A stretch of 33,870 nt of DNA from an uncultured Bacteroidota bacterium (lineage in GTDB: Bacteria; Bacteroidota; Bacteroidia; Bacteroidales; VadinHA17). Under the pieces are notes generated by a model, which saw nothing but the letters and a program-made list of their open reading frames with translations, was not told where the DNA came from and ran no database searches. A program made the translations under genes and the position numbers. The stretch spans positions 1-33,870 of the forward strand of contig CALMJY010000057.1 in NCBI GenBank assembly GCA_937864815.1. The letters are read 5' to 3'. Positions 17,196 to 26,085 of the stretch are shown here, piece after piece (the stretch's first letter is position 1; each line of letters starts with the position of its first letter).

Positions 17196-18707
17196 ATGTT
17201 TAAAATCAGAATTTTACTTGTTTATCTATTTTCTGTAGTACTTCTGACATCCTGTTTTCTGAAGAAAGACGGAGGCGGAGATCCGAACGTTTCATCAACA
17301 ACAGGCTGGGAGTACAATAATCCGGATAATGGCGGATTTGAAGTTGCCCTGGGCGCTGAACAAAGAACGGGTCCCGGACTTGTTCTTATTGAAGGAGGCC
17401 GTTTTACTATGGGGCAGATTGAACAGGATGTCCTTTATGACTGGAACAACAAGCCAAGGACAGTTACTGTATCTTCATTCTACATGGATGAAACAGAAAT
17501 AAAAAATATCGACTACCGTGAGTACCTTTTCTGGCTCCGCAGAGTTTATAAGGATTATCCGGAGGTATTCAGACGGTCGCTTCCTGATACACTGGTATGG
17601 AGAAGCCCGATGGGATTTAATGATCCTTACGTACAGTATTATTTCAGGCACCCATCATATAATAATTATCCTGTTGTAGGTGTAAGCTGGGTTAAGGCAA
17701 ATGATTTCTGCCTCTGGAGAACTGACAGGGTGAATGAACAGCTTCTTATAGATGAGGGTGAACTCAGTCCCGATCCTAATCAGCTGAATGAGAAAAACTT
17801 CAATACTGAGGCATATCTTGCAGGTATGTACGAAGGTGTTGTAAACCAGCTTCGTGAAAGTCTGAACCCTGAACAAACCGAAAGAAGGACCAATTTCGAG
17901 GATGGACTGCTTCTTCCGAGTTACAGACTGCCTACAGAAGCCGAGTGGGAATTTGCAGCCTATGCACTGAGAGGGACAACTTTTGAGGAGAGAATATACG
18001 AAAGAAGATTATATCCCTGGGATGGCCACAATGTAAGAAATGCCGACCAGAAGAACCGTGGTGAGATGATGGCAAACTTTGTCCGTGGCAGGGGTGACTT
18101 GATGGGTGTTGCCGGGAACCTTAATGATAACGGATCAATTACAGTTGATGTGAAGTCATACTGGCCAAACGATTATGGTCTTTACTGTATGGCAGGGAAC
18201 GTTAATGAGTGGGTGATGGATGTTTACCGTCCCCTTACATATGATGACATGGACGGATTCAACCCCTTCAGAGGTAATGTTTATACTGACCTTCGCAGAG
18301 ATGCCAATGGAAATATTGTCGGAAAAGATAAGCTTGGTCGTCTTTATGTTGATACAGTAAAGGATGTTGATGTGGCTAACAGATATAACTACCAGAAAGG
18401 TGACTACAGAAATTATAAGGATGGAGACCTTCAGTCTGCAATACCGGGTGGTGCCGACTGGAATACGGAAGATGGCAAAAAGGGTTCATTGAGGATGTAT
18501 TCCCAGGATGCAGGTTCCGGAGGAGGTCAATCCGACTACGTTACACTGATCAATGATAATGCAAGAGTTTATAAAGGTGGTTCATGGAAAGACAGGGCTT
18601 ATTGGCTTAATCCTTCCACCAGAAGATTCCTTGATCAGGATGCTTCCCGCGATGATATTGGTTTCAGGTGTGCAATGATCAGGGTTGGAAGCCCGGCAGG
18701 TATGTAA
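17196..18707 (+). CDS. gldJ: GldJ-like gliding motility / T9SS lipoprotein (FGE-sulfatase fold)
   Basis: 503 residues. A short signal peptide ends in the lipobox LTSC (Cys 20), so it is a lipoprotein. The body is a formylglycine-generating-enzyme-like domain: GLVLIEGGRFTMGQ (about 60), the YPVVGVSWVKANDFCLW segment, LPTEAEWEFAAYALRG, MAGNVNEWVMDVYRP and a final KGGSWKDRAYWLNPSTRRF with DIGFRCAMI. Long insertions distinguish it from true FGE. GldJ and GldK share this fold; the acidic 'DPNVSSTTGW' start and location beside porU/porV and murF favour GldJ. GldJ stabilises GldK and is needed for gliding and T9SS in Flavobacterium. It is less certain whether this organism glides. Confidence 0.82.
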   Translation: MFKIRILLVYLFSVVLLTSCFLKKDGGGDPNVSSTTGWEYNNPDNGGFEVALGAEQRTGPGLVLIEGGRFTMGQIEQDVLYDWNNKPRTVTVSSFYMDETEIKNIDYREYLFWLRRVYKDYPEVFRRSLPDTLVWRSPMGFNDPYVQYYFRHPSYNNYPVVGVSWVKANDFCLWRTDRVNEQLLIDEGELSPDPNQLNEKNFNTEAYLAGMYEGVVNQLRESLNPEQTERRTNFEDGLLLPSYRLPTEAEWEFAAYALRGTTFEERIYERRLYPWDGHNVRNADQKNRGEMMANFVRGRGDLMGVAGNLNDNGSITVDVKSYWPNDYGLYCMAGNVNEWVMDVYRPLTYDDMDGFNPFRGNVYTDLRRDANGNIVGKDKLGRLYVDTVKDVDVANRYNYQKGDYRNYKDGDLQSAIPGGADWNTEDGKKGSLRMYSQDAGSGGGQSDYVTLINDNARVYKGGSWKDRAYWLNPSTRRFLDQDASRDDIGFRCAMIRVGSPAGM

Positions 18708-18726
18708 GTATTGATTCCTATATATT

Positions 18727-18752
18727 AAAGGGGCTTCTTCAGCCCCTTTTTT
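18727..18752 (+). terminator. Strong rho-independent terminator after the GldJ-like gene
   Basis: AAAGGGGCT (18727-18735) pairs perfectly with AGCCCCTTT (18741-18749) around a 5-nt loop, followed by a T run to 18752. It ends only 5 nt before the first murF ATG. Confidence 0.92.
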
Positions 18753-18757
18753 AGTCC

Positions 18758-20059
18758 ATGCCAAATATGAAGACAGAACAGATCTACGAACTATACAGAA
18801 AATCAAAAGGAATAAATACCGATTCACGGACAATTAAGCCCGGTGAAATATTTTTTGCTCTCTGGGGTGAAAAGTACAACGGTAACATTTATACCGAGGA
18901 AGCTTTGGGTAAAGGTGCTTCATGGGCTATTATTGATGACCCTCTTTATGAAACAGACAGCACATTACTGGTTGACGATTGCCTCTTTGAGTTACAGGCG
19001 CTGGCTGCACATCACCGGAAAATACTTAATATCCCTGTACTTGCAATAACAGGAACCAATGGTAAAACAACAACTAAGGAACTGATAGCAGCCATCCTTT
19101 CAAAAAAGAAAAAAATACATTATACCAGGGGAAATCTTAATAATCATATAGGAGTGCCTCTGACAATACTTTCGGCTCCCGATGACGTCGAAATGATGGT
19201 TATTGAAATGGGAGCCAGTCATATAGGTGAGATAAGGTCACTTTGTCTGATCGCCAGACCTGACTTTGGTATAATTACAAATATAGGAACTGCTCATATT
19301 GAGGGATTTGGATCATTTGAAGGGGTTGTGAAAGCAAAAACAGAGTTATACGAACATCTTAGGAAGGTAAACGGGGTAGCTCTATATAATGAACAGAATC
19401 CTATTCTGACTGAAAAGATCTTCAAAGTTGTCAACCGTGCAGTTCCTTTCAGCGATCCAACAGGCATTGAATTGGTGCTGGAAATTATCATTTCTGATCT
19501 GTTCCTTAAGCTAAAGGCTACTTACCAGCACAAATCGTATGAGATTAATACAAATCTTTTTGGAGCATATAACCATGAAAATATAAAAGCTGCGATCGCT
19601 ACCGGTCTTTTCTTTGATATCCCTATGGAAGATATTGTTAAAGCCATTGAGGACTATCAGCCGGAAAATAACAGGTCCCAGGTTCTTAAAAAAGCAACTA
19701 ATACTCTTATCTGCGATTCATACAATGCCAATCCGTCAAGCATGATTACAGCAATTCAATCATTTGCCGGAATGGTTTCGGAACATAAGCTGATAATACT
19801 GGGTGATATGCTTGAACTCGGAGATAAAACCGAAGCTGAACATTTAAAGGTCCTTCAGGAACTTGAATCTGTGAAACCGGAATTGGTCTACTTAGTTGGT
19901 CCGGTCTTTTCAGGCCTGTCAGATAAGTATGGATACAAGTCATTCTCCGATACTGAAAAACTTATTGATCATCTTAACAAGAAACCTGTTAAAGATTTCA
20001 CAGTACTAATTAAAGGATCACGTGGTATCGGACTTGAAAAAATCTATCCCCTGCTTTAG
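18758..20059 (+). CDS. murF: UDP-N-acetylmuramoyl-tripeptide--D-alanyl-D-alanine ligase
   Basis: 433 residues, normal size. Adds D-Ala-D-Ala to the UDP-MurNAc-tripeptide, the last cytoplasmic step of peptidoglycan precursor synthesis. Mur ligase features: substrate domain with NTDSRTIKPGEIFFAL (about 20-35), ATP-binding ITGTNGKTTTKE (97-108), the VIEMGASHIGEI segment, the AYNHENI motif and DSYNANPSS in the C-terminal domain. Start at 18758 or the in-frame ATG at 18767 (MKTEQIYELY). The preceding terminator leaves no room for a normal leader, so it must rely on readthrough or a promoter inside or before the hairpin. Confidence 0.96.
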   Translation: MPNMKTEQIYELYRKSKGINTDSRTIKPGEIFFALWGEKYNGNIYTEEALGKGASWAIIDDPLYETDSTLLVDDCLFELQALAAHHRKILNIPVLAITGTNGKTTTKELIAAILSKKKKIHYTRGNLNNHIGVPLTILSAPDDVEMMVIEMGASHIGEIRSLCLIARPDFGIITNIGTAHIEGFGSFEGVVKAKTELYEHLRKVNGVALYNEQNPILTEKIFKVVNRAVPFSDPTGIELVLEIIISDLFLKLKATYQHKSYEINTNLFGAYNHENIKAAIATGLFFDIPMEDIVKAIEDYQPENNRSQVLKKATNTLICDSYNANPSSMITAIQSFAGMVSEHKLIILGDMLELGDKTEAEHLKVLQELESVKPELVYLVGPVFSGLSDKYGYKSFSDTEKLIDHLNKKPVKDFTVLIKGSRGIGLEKIYPLL

Positions 20060-20072
20060 TATATTTGGCTGC

Positions 20073-21233
20073 TTACTGATTTTTCCCGTTAAAGGTTATA
20101 TTGATCAGAAGGACCTCCGATCTGCTGCCTGAACGGACTCTTGGGCCCCATAATCCGTAGCCGGAGGATACAATAATATTTGTGTTACCTCTTTTTACAT
20201 ATCCATAGCTTACATCGTAGATCATACGTGTTATATAATTCAGAGGCCACATCTGTCCGTTATGTGTATGACCTGAAAGCTGCAGATCGATTCCATTCCT
20301 TACCGATTCTTCGAGATGAAATGGCTGATGATCCAGCAGGATCATTGGTTTTGTTGTATCTGCCTGACTTATAAGCTCTCCGATTGATTTACGTCCTTTA
20401 CCGTAAAATCTTAAAGCATCCCTGTCAATCCTGCCAATCAATTGAATTCCACCATCCAGTGTAATAATTTCATCTTTCAGTACACGTATTCCCTTGCTTT
20501 CAATATAGGGAATTGTTTTACTGCCCCCGCCAATATACTCGTGATTCCCGGCAATTGCATATATCCCTTCCCTGCACCTTGGACATGTAAAATACTGAAG
20601 CAGGTCACCTCTCAGGACAGGGCCAATTTCCCCATCAATAATATCACCCAGAAGAAGGACAACATCAGGATTAAGATCCTTCATCATAGAAGAGAGTTTA
20701 ATAATGCTTCTTTTTCTGATGACGCTGCCAAGATGAATATCTGATACAGCAGCAATCCTGAGGTTTTTAAACTCCCCTGCAGGCTTATCAATTGTAGTAT
20801 TATACTCTCTGACAACAGGTATCACAGCATTTATAAAACCACCTGTAATCAGCAAAACCGAAATTGATGAAGTAATCAGGAATGACCATTTTCTGAAGAG
20901 AGGAATCGTATCACTTCCGAGTATGCCAATAATTCTGAATAGTAGAAGTATAATGTCTGACAACAGAAAGAAAATAAATCCGTAAAGCATAAATGCAAGC
21001 CAGAATCCTCCTATTATGTTAAGGACATCCGTAATCAGTGAAGAATGCCTTGCTTCAATTATTTTGGCTACAATAAATATTACAGAAATTAAAAAAAATG
21101 TCAGTGTGTAGAGGAGCTTGTTAGCCTGAAGAACAGGCAGGGCATTATATCCTTTAAAAAAAAGATATAGATTTAGGAGAGTGTAAATTGTTAGTACAAC
21201 TATAAAAAAAACCGCCATTTGATATCGTCTCAT
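20073..21233 (-). CDS. Membrane-anchored metallophosphoesterase (YkuE-like)
   Basis: 386 residues. The N-terminal ~150 residues contain about four transmembrane helices; the C-terminal calcineurin-like domain has the full metal motif set: VSDIHLG, LLGDIID, AGNHEY and SGHTHNGQMWP. Such proteins hydrolyse phospho-esters at the membrane, some acting on lipid-linked pyrophosphates; the substrate is not known. Its ATG overlaps the glycosyltransferase stop by 1 nt (TAATG), so it is the last gene of a tight envelope-related operon. Converges on murF with a 13-nt gap. Confidence 0.92.
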   Translation of the reverse strand: MRRYQMAVFFIVVLTIYTLLNLYLFFKGYNALPVLQANKLLYTLTFFLISVIFIVAKIIEARHSSLITDVLNIIGGFWLAFMLYGFIFFLLSDIILLLFRIIGILGSDTIPLFRKWSFLITSSISVLLITGGFINAVIPVVREYNTTIDKPAGEFKNLRIAAVSDIHLGSVIRKRSIIKLSSMMKDLNPDVVLLLGDIIDGEIGPVLRGDLLQYFTCPRCREGIYAIAGNHEYIGGGSKTIPYIESKGIRVLKDEIITLDGGIQLIGRIDRDALRFYGKGRKSIGELISQADTTKPMILLDHQPFHLEESVRNGIDLQLSGHTHNGQMWPLNYITRMIYDVSYGYVKRGNTNIIVSSGYGLWGPRVRSGSRSEVLLINITFNGKNQ

Positions 21234-22267
21234 TATTTGTTATTGTTCCATTTAATCAGGTCGAAAGTCTTCCGGCCTCTGATATAGAACTCATAAACAA
21301 TGCTTTTGTTCAATACTTTTCCGGGAGCACTGATCAATTCGAGATCCGATACTTCTTTTCTTTTCAGGCGGAGTGTGGTTTTATTCCTGTAATAATCCAT
21401 GTGTGCCTTTAACACTGAAATAAAGTTTTTTCCGTCACCCTTAAACAGAAACATAATAGCTGCCACACCGTCAAGAAGCTTTCTGATAAACATTATTTTA
21501 CCAAGATGATCTTCGGGAAGGTTCTTATAGAGGAGGAACAGGCTGTTCCTGAAGTTAAGATATGTTTTATAGGGAGAGGTATAGGGTAATGATCCTCCGC
21601 CCACATGATAAATTACAGATTCGGGAATATAACAGATCCTGTAACCCAGCTTGCTGAATCTCCAGCACAGATCTATTTCTTCCATATGAGCAAAGAATGC
21701 AGGATCAAATCCTCCTGCTTTTTTCCAGGCCTCAGACCTGACAATCATACATGCCCCGCTTGACCAGAATACATCTGTCCGGGTATCATACTGACCCGAG
21801 TCCCTTTCGATGTGATAAAAAATCCTGCCCCTGCAGAAAGGATATCCATATTTATCAATGAAGCAGCCGGCTGCACCAGCATGTTCAAAAAAATCACGAT
21901 TTGAAAAGGATTTTATTTTTGGCTGGCAGGAGGCAACATCAGGATTGGAATCCATATATTGTACTAGGGGACTGAGCCATCCTTCAGTAACCTCAATATC
22001 AGAGTTAAGCAGAAGATAATATGTGGCGTCGATTTTTTCAAAAGCCAGGTTATAACCGCCGGCAAAGCCATGATTTGCTCCGAGTTCAATTACTTTTATA
22101 CCGGTATGATTTGCAGTCAGATATTCAACCGAACCATCAGTAGATCCGTTATCAGCTACATAAATACCTGTTTCAGTGTCAGATGAGTATCTGATTACCA
22201 CAGGAAGGAATTTCTTCAGGAAGTCAATTCCGTTCCAGTTCAATATTACAATAGCGGTCTTAAGCAT
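21233..22267 (-). CDS. Family 2 glycosyltransferase
   Basis: 344 residues. GT-A fold, family 2: VILNWNGIDFLKKFLP at the N-terminus, the nucleotide-sugar motif ADNGSTDGSVEYL, GANHGFAGGYNLAF, the metal-binding NSDIE, and the acceptor-side region HMEEIDLCWRF (the ED-like catalytic site) and YIPESVIYHVGGGS. This resembles rhamnosyl- or similar glycosyltransferases acting on lipid or polysaccharide acceptors at the inner membrane. The C-terminal ~100 residues may hold an amphipathic membrane-binding region. It overlaps the acyltransferase gene by 8 nt and the phosphoesterase gene by 1 nt. Sugar and acceptor are unknown. Confidence 0.92.
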   Translation of the reverse strand: MLKTAIVILNWNGIDFLKKFLPVVIRYSSDTETGIYVADNGSTDGSVEYLTANHTGIKVIELGANHGFAGGYNLAFEKIDATYYLLLNSDIEVTEGWLSPLVQYMDSNPDVASCQPKIKSFSNRDFFEHAGAAGCFIDKYGYPFCRGRIFYHIERDSGQYDTRTDVFWSSGACMIVRSEAWKKAGGFDPAFFAHMEEIDLCWRFSKLGYRICYIPESVIYHVGGGSLPYTSPYKTYLNFRNSLFLLYKNLPEDHLGKIMFIRKLLDGVAAIMFLFKGDGKNFISVLKAHMDYYRNKTTLRLKRKEVSDLELISAPGKVLNKSIVYEFYIRGRKTFDLIKWNNNK

Positions 22268-23144
22268 CTGGCTGAGGTCTTTTGTGTTTCCACCGCCTGT
22301 GGCTCCAGAGCCAGAATTCAGGATTTTCTTTAATCTGATCCTCCAACTTTCTTACATAAGTTTCGATAATATCTTTCTCTTCAATCCCTGAAGTATGTTC
22401 AAAAAGAACTTCAAAATCCATGTTATAATGTCCGCGTTTTATCTTTTGAACATTCATAAAGACTACTGGCATATCGTATTTTGCGGCTATTTTCCCCGCT
22501 CCCTTGAAGAATGGGGTATCCTGGTTCAGGAAAGTTGTCCAGTGATCTGTTTCAAGCCCGGGGGGTGTCTGATCTGCAATAAAAACACTAAAGGTGTTAA
22601 TTTTATGGTTCCTGTAATTGATAATATCTTTGATAATCATTGAGGTAGGGGCGAGTTTCAAGCCGTCCTTTGATCTCTGTTCATTCATAAACCTGTTAAA
22701 ATATTTGTTTTTCAGAGGTTTATAAATAACTATAGTAAGGTAATTGACATGCTGACCCAAAAGCGTTGGCCATTCCCAGTTATTGTAATGTCCAAGCACT
22801 CCGATTACATCGCGTTTTTCAGATCTGAATTTGTCAAATATTTGAGTATTGCTGACTGTATACCTTATTAGCTGTTCATCATTTGGCAAATTCCTCAGTT
22901 TAAGGATCTCAACAAAAAGATCGGCAAGGTGATGGTAGAAACCTTTTTCGATTTTGCAGATTTCTTCATCTGATTTCTCAGGGAAGGCGTTTTTAAGATT
23001 TTTTCTTACGACTTTTTTCCTGTATCCGGGGAAATAATAGAGCAATGCAAAAAGAAAATCAGAGAAGATATATAGAACCCGCAAAGGAAGCAGTGTGATT
23101 GTCCAGTTGACAGCAAAGAAAAGGTAATAACCTATTGCTCCCAT
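22260..23144 (-). CDS. Lysophospholipid/lipid A acyltransferase (LpxL/HtrB-like)
   Basis: 294 residues. N-terminal hydrophobic anchor, then an LPLAT core with the catalytic HX4E motif GHYNNWEWP (about 117-125), IADQTPPG and GAGKIAAKYDMPVVFMNVQ, and the C-terminal PEFWLWSHRRWKHKRP signature typical of lipid A late acyltransferases. It probably transfers an acyl chain to lipid A or a similar lipid at the inner membrane. Starts 7 nt after the phosphatase gene and overlaps the glycosyltransferase gene by 8 nt. The pathway (lipid A, ornithine lipid or other) cannot be decided here. Confidence 0.93.
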   Translation of the reverse strand: MGAIGYYLFFAVNWTITLLPLRVLYIFSDFLFALLYYFPGYRKKVVRKNLKNAFPEKSDEEICKIEKGFYHHLADLFVEILKLRNLPNDEQLIRYTVSNTQIFDKFRSEKRDVIGVLGHYNNWEWPTLLGQHVNYLTIVIYKPLKNKYFNRFMNEQRSKDGLKLAPTSMIIKDIINYRNHKINTFSVFIADQTPPGLETDHWTTFLNQDTPFFKGAGKIAAKYDMPVVFMNVQKIKRGHYNMDFEVLFEHTSGIEEKDIIETYVRKLEDQIKENPEFWLWSHRRWKHKRPQPDA

Positions 23145-23151
23145 TTATATT

Positions 23152-23952
23152 TTATTTTTGAATCATAAATTTACTTACAATTTCCAAAATTTCCGGGTAA
23201 ACATTGCCGTTAGCTGCAACAATTTCCTCCCCGTTAAGGTTTCTTTCTCTTCCTGAAAAATCACTTATCCGTCCTCCGGCTTCTCTCAGAATTATTATAC
23301 CTGCACAGATGTCCCAGGGATGTAGCCCGTATTCATAGAATACCTCGAACCTGCCGCAGGCAACATAAGCTATATCTATTGCTGCCGATCCCATTCTCCT
23401 TATTCCCTGGGTATTCATGCAGAGCCACGAGAGCAGTTTCATGTAGTTTTCAAGTCTGCCGAAGTCATTGTAAGGCAGACCGGTGGCAATGAGACTTTCG
23501 GACAGGGATTTTGCATCTGAAACATGAATTCTTTTTCCGTTAAGCCATGCTCCGCCTCCCTTCCAGGCAGTATATACTTCATTACCTCCCACCACATGGA
23601 TAACGCCCGCAACAGGCTCATTGTCCTCCATCAAACCGATGCTGATCGCAAACAGCTTTAAGCCATGAAGGAAATTTGTTGTACCGTCAAGAGGATCGAT
23701 GACCCAGCAGTATTTTTCACCGGATTTTGAAGAGGTGCCTTCCTCTGTCCTGAAACCTGCCTCCGGCAATATAGTTGACAATTTGTCAACGAGCATTTTC
23801 TCAGAGCCTTTGTCGACATAACTGACAAAATCATTCAGCCCTTTTTTTTCAGTATGGCTGATATCAAATACTGCAGCCTCTTTTAAAATAAACACAGCTG
23901 TTTCTGCTGAAGCCTTCTCAACTTCCTTACAAATTTTTTTCAGATCAATCAT
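23152..23952 (-). CDS. Inositol monophosphatase family protein
   Basis: 266 residues, standard for the family. Metal-binding motifs: FRTEEGT (the glutamate), WVIDPLDGTTNFLHG (DPLDGTTNF) and YGLHPWDICAGIIILREAGG at the C-terminus. All metal ligands are present, so it should be an active Mg2+-dependent phosphatase, on inositol phosphates, PAP, FBP or another small phosphate. The exact substrate is unclear, and in bacteria without inositol the name is only a family label. Start lies 3 nt after the mtaB stop, so translation is probably coupled. Confidence 0.94.
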   Translation of the reverse strand: MIDLKKICKEVEKASAETAVFILKEAAVFDISHTEKKGLNDFVSYVDKGSEKMLVDKLSTILPEAGFRTEEGTSSKSGEKYCWVIDPLDGTTNFLHGLKLFAISIGLMEDNEPVAGVIHVVGGNEVYTAWKGGGAWLNGKRIHVSDAKSLSESLIATGLPYNDFGRLENYMKLLSWLCMNTQGIRRMGSAAIDIAYVACGRFEVFYEYGLHPWDICAGIIILREAGGRISDFSGRERNLNGEEIVAANGNVYPEILEIVSKFMIQK

Positions 23953-23955
23953 TAT

Positions 23956-25260
23956 TCAGTCTGTTAATTCCGATGACATCCTTCCCGATTCTGATATAGC
24001 CTTTAATTTAACTTTTCTTACCGTACCGGCTAGTCTGGCATTCCAGGGATATTGAACCCTTATATAATTGGAAGAGAAACCGGTAGCGTATCCGTCGGTT
24101 CTTGTTCTTTCAAAGAGAACATCAGTTATCGTACCAATATTTTTTCTCTTAAAATCTTCCTGTTTTTCTGAAGACAGTTCTGACAGGATTCTGCTTCTTC
24201 TCTCTTTCTCAGCATGTGATACCTTGCCCGGAAGAGATGCAGCAACAGTATCAGGTCTTTCAGAAAATGTGAAAACATGAAGATAGGAGAGGGGTAAATC
24301 ACTCAGGAAGGTGAAGGTATCCTTGAAATCTTCCTCTGTTTCACCCGGAAATCCGATTATTACATCAGCACCTATTCCTGCAAGAGGGATTATTTCCCTT
24401 ATCCTGGCAACACGCGATGCGAAAAGATTCCGTTTGTATCTTCTTCTCATCAGACCCAGAATTTTGTCAGACCCGCTCTGCAATGGGATGTGAAAGTGCG
24501 GGAGGATCTTTTTATTTTCCGCAGTCAGGACAATTATTTCATCTGTAAGAAGATTAGGTTCTATTGAAGATATTCTGTAACGTTCAATGCCCTCAATTGT
24601 AATAAGTTCTCTCAGTAGTGACTCAAATGTATCGCCTGTGGATTTTCCAAAATCGCCGATATTAACGCCGGTAAGGACGATCTCCTTCACTCCTGTTTCA
24701 GCTATTTTTCCGGCTTCCAGGATTATTTCATTAATTCCCGGATTCCTGCTGACACCGCGAGCCAGCGGGATTGTACAATAAGAGCATCCGTAATCGCAGC
24801 CATCCTGGACTTTCAGGAATGACCTGGTTCTGTCGCCCATTGAGAAAGAAGGATTGAAACTATCCGTCTCAGAAATATTGCATGAATGGATTTCTGCAAC
24901 TGCTTTCTTCTGAGTATTTTCAAGGTAAGAGGCGATGTCGAACTTCTCATTCATTCCGAGTACCAGGTCCACACCCGGAATTGATGATATCTCCTGAGGC
25001 TTAAGTTGTGCATAGCATCCCACTACAGCTATGAAAGCTCCAGGTGAAAGGTTGATAAATTTTTTTATGACCTGTCTGCATTTTTTGTCTGCTGCATCCG
25101 TTACAGAACAGGTATTAATAATATATATATCAGCCTTGGTATTTGCAGGTACCCTCTCAAAGATCTCCGGTGGGAATGATCTTGACATTGTTGAGGTCTC
25201 AGCGAAATTCAGTTTGCACCCCAGTGTGTGGAATGCGATTTTCTTTTTAACAGTTTTCAT
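23956..25260 (-). CDS. mtaB: tRNA t6A37 methylthiotransferase MtaB
   Basis: 434 residues from ATG 25260 (MKTVKKK), preferred over the 25275 extension that reads into a repeat. Radical-SAM methylthiotransferase that turns t6A37 of ANN-decoding tRNAs into ms2t6A. N-terminal UPF0004 cysteines in TLGCKLNFAET, INTCSVTDAADKKC and VVGCYAQ bind the auxiliary 4Fe-4S cluster; the radical SAM motif CDYGCSYC (CxxxCxxC) follows, with IGFPGETEEDF later. A C-terminal TRAM-like domain is shortened. The KLN signature (GCKLN) fits MtaB rather than MiaB or RimO. First gene of the tight five-gene run. Confidence 0.95.
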   Translation of the reverse strand: MKTVKKKIAFHTLGCKLNFAETSTMSRSFPPEIFERVPANTKADIYIINTCSVTDAADKKCRQVIKKFINLSPGAFIAVVGCYAQLKPQEISSIPGVDLVLGMNEKFDIASYLENTQKKAVAEIHSCNISETDSFNPSFSMGDRTRSFLKVQDGCDYGCSYCTIPLARGVSRNPGINEIILEAGKIAETGVKEIVLTGVNIGDFGKSTGDTFESLLRELITIEGIERYRISSIEPNLLTDEIIVLTAENKKILPHFHIPLQSGSDKILGLMRRRYKRNLFASRVARIREIIPLAGIGADVIIGFPGETEEDFKDTFTFLSDLPLSYLHVFTFSERPDTVAASLPGKVSHAEKERRSRILSELSSEKQEDFKRKNIGTITDVLFERTRTDGYATGFSSNYIRVQYPWNARLAGTVRKVKLKAISESGRMSSELTD

Positions 25261-25267
25261 TTTTTTT

Positions 25268-25303
25268 GCCACCAAGGCGCCAAGGCACCAGTTGGCACCA
25301 AGG
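25268..25303. repeat. GGCACCAAG-type short tandem repeat upstream of mtaB
   Basis: About four imperfect copies of a G(G)C(A/G)CCAAG unit in tandem, ending 8 nt before the mtaB start on the minus strand. It resembles dispersed low-complexity intergenic repeats recalled from Bacteroidota genomes (from memory). No coding role seen. Confidence 0.7.
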
Positions 25304-25312
25304 TCAGATACT

Positions 25313-25996
25313 TTATTTCTTTAGTTTTGTGATGTAAACATTTCTGAACTGAATATCCTTTCCTTCGCTCTGGAGGCATATTGATCCATTTGTAATATTG
25401 CAATTGGTGCCCTTGTTCATAAGGACGCCATTTACAATAACTTCAATAATATTTCCCTTACAGGTTACCTCCATTGTATTCCATTCACCTACAGGCTTTT
25501 CGGTTGATTCTGCATTCTTTTTTACAACAGCTTTGGTTTTATCAGAACGCTCTGCAATATCTGCACCATTCATACAAACAAAATCTCCGGCATTACCTGC
25601 CATCAGCTGACATTCAATACATTTAAGCCATATGGCATCAGGTTCCTGACCATGTACAAACACCCCGCTGTTGGTAGCCTCAACAGGCCAGCGCCATTCC
25701 ACATGGAGTTTATAATCAGAATACTTTTCTTTGGTTCGCATGTATCCGAAAGGATTCCCGCTTATATTTATAACATCATCTTTTACCGTAAAAACCGTGG
25801 AAGGATCGACAGTCTGATCTTTCAGGTAGAAGGTCCAGTTCGAAAGATCTTTACCGTTGAAAAGCTGAATTGTCTCACTTTTGGTATTTTTCTTTTCCTT
25901 CTCTTTTTTGCCTTTTGATTGTGCCTGCAAGGAGAGAGTTGCTGTTAATAAAATAACAGTAGCGAATGCAATTAATTTTACTGTTCGTTTTCTCAT
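25313..25996 (-). CDS. Secreted DUF1080 protein (3-keto-disaccharide hydrolase fold)
   Basis: 227 residues from ATG 25996 (MRKRTVKL), chosen because it starts a good signal peptide ending at LQAQ; the frame is open to 26062 but that part reads through a repeat. A lysine-rich linker (about 27-42) leads into a DUF1080 concanavalin-like domain: ETIQLFNGKDLSNWTFY, the EWRWP segment, NSGVFVHG, and the closing IQFRNVYITKLKK. Family members hydrolyse 3-keto-glycosides or bind carbohydrate; this one is single-domain and lacks an obvious lipobox, so it is probably periplasmic. Unrelated neighbours (PhoH, mtaB) and flanking repeats make the context uninformative. Confidence 0.88.
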   Translation of the reverse strand: MRKRTVKLIAFATVILLTATLSLQAQSKGKKEKEKKNTKSETIQLFNGKDLSNWTFYLKDQTVDPSTVFTVKDDVINISGNPFGYMRTKEKYSDYKLHVEWRWPVEATNSGVFVHGQEPDAIWLKCIECQLMAGNAGDFVCMNGADIAERSDKTKAVVKKNAESTEKPVGEWNTMEVTCKGNIIEVIVNGVLMNKGTNCNITNGSICLQSEGKDIQFRNVYITKLKK

Positions 25997-26028
25997 AATT
26001 GTATATTTATAATATTTACTGACGTTTA

Positions 26029-26060
26029 ACCCACCCCTGGCCCCTCCCTGGAGGGGAACC
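26029..26060. repeat. Dispersed-type inverted repeat (CCCCTCC/GGAGGGG)
   Basis: CCCCTCC (26041-26047) and GGAGGGG (26050-26056) form a near-perfect palindrome, preceded by ACCCACCCCTGG. The pattern matches a common intergenic repeat recalled from Bacteroidota genomes. It lies upstream of the DUF1080 gene. Confidence 0.65.
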
Positions 26061-26085
26061 ACCTTCTCTGACTTTAATAATTTTT

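Noticed and set aside
25268-25303. CRISPR-like array of GGCACCAAG units
   Set aside because: Units are 8-9 nt, contiguous, without spacers, so this is a small tandem repeat.
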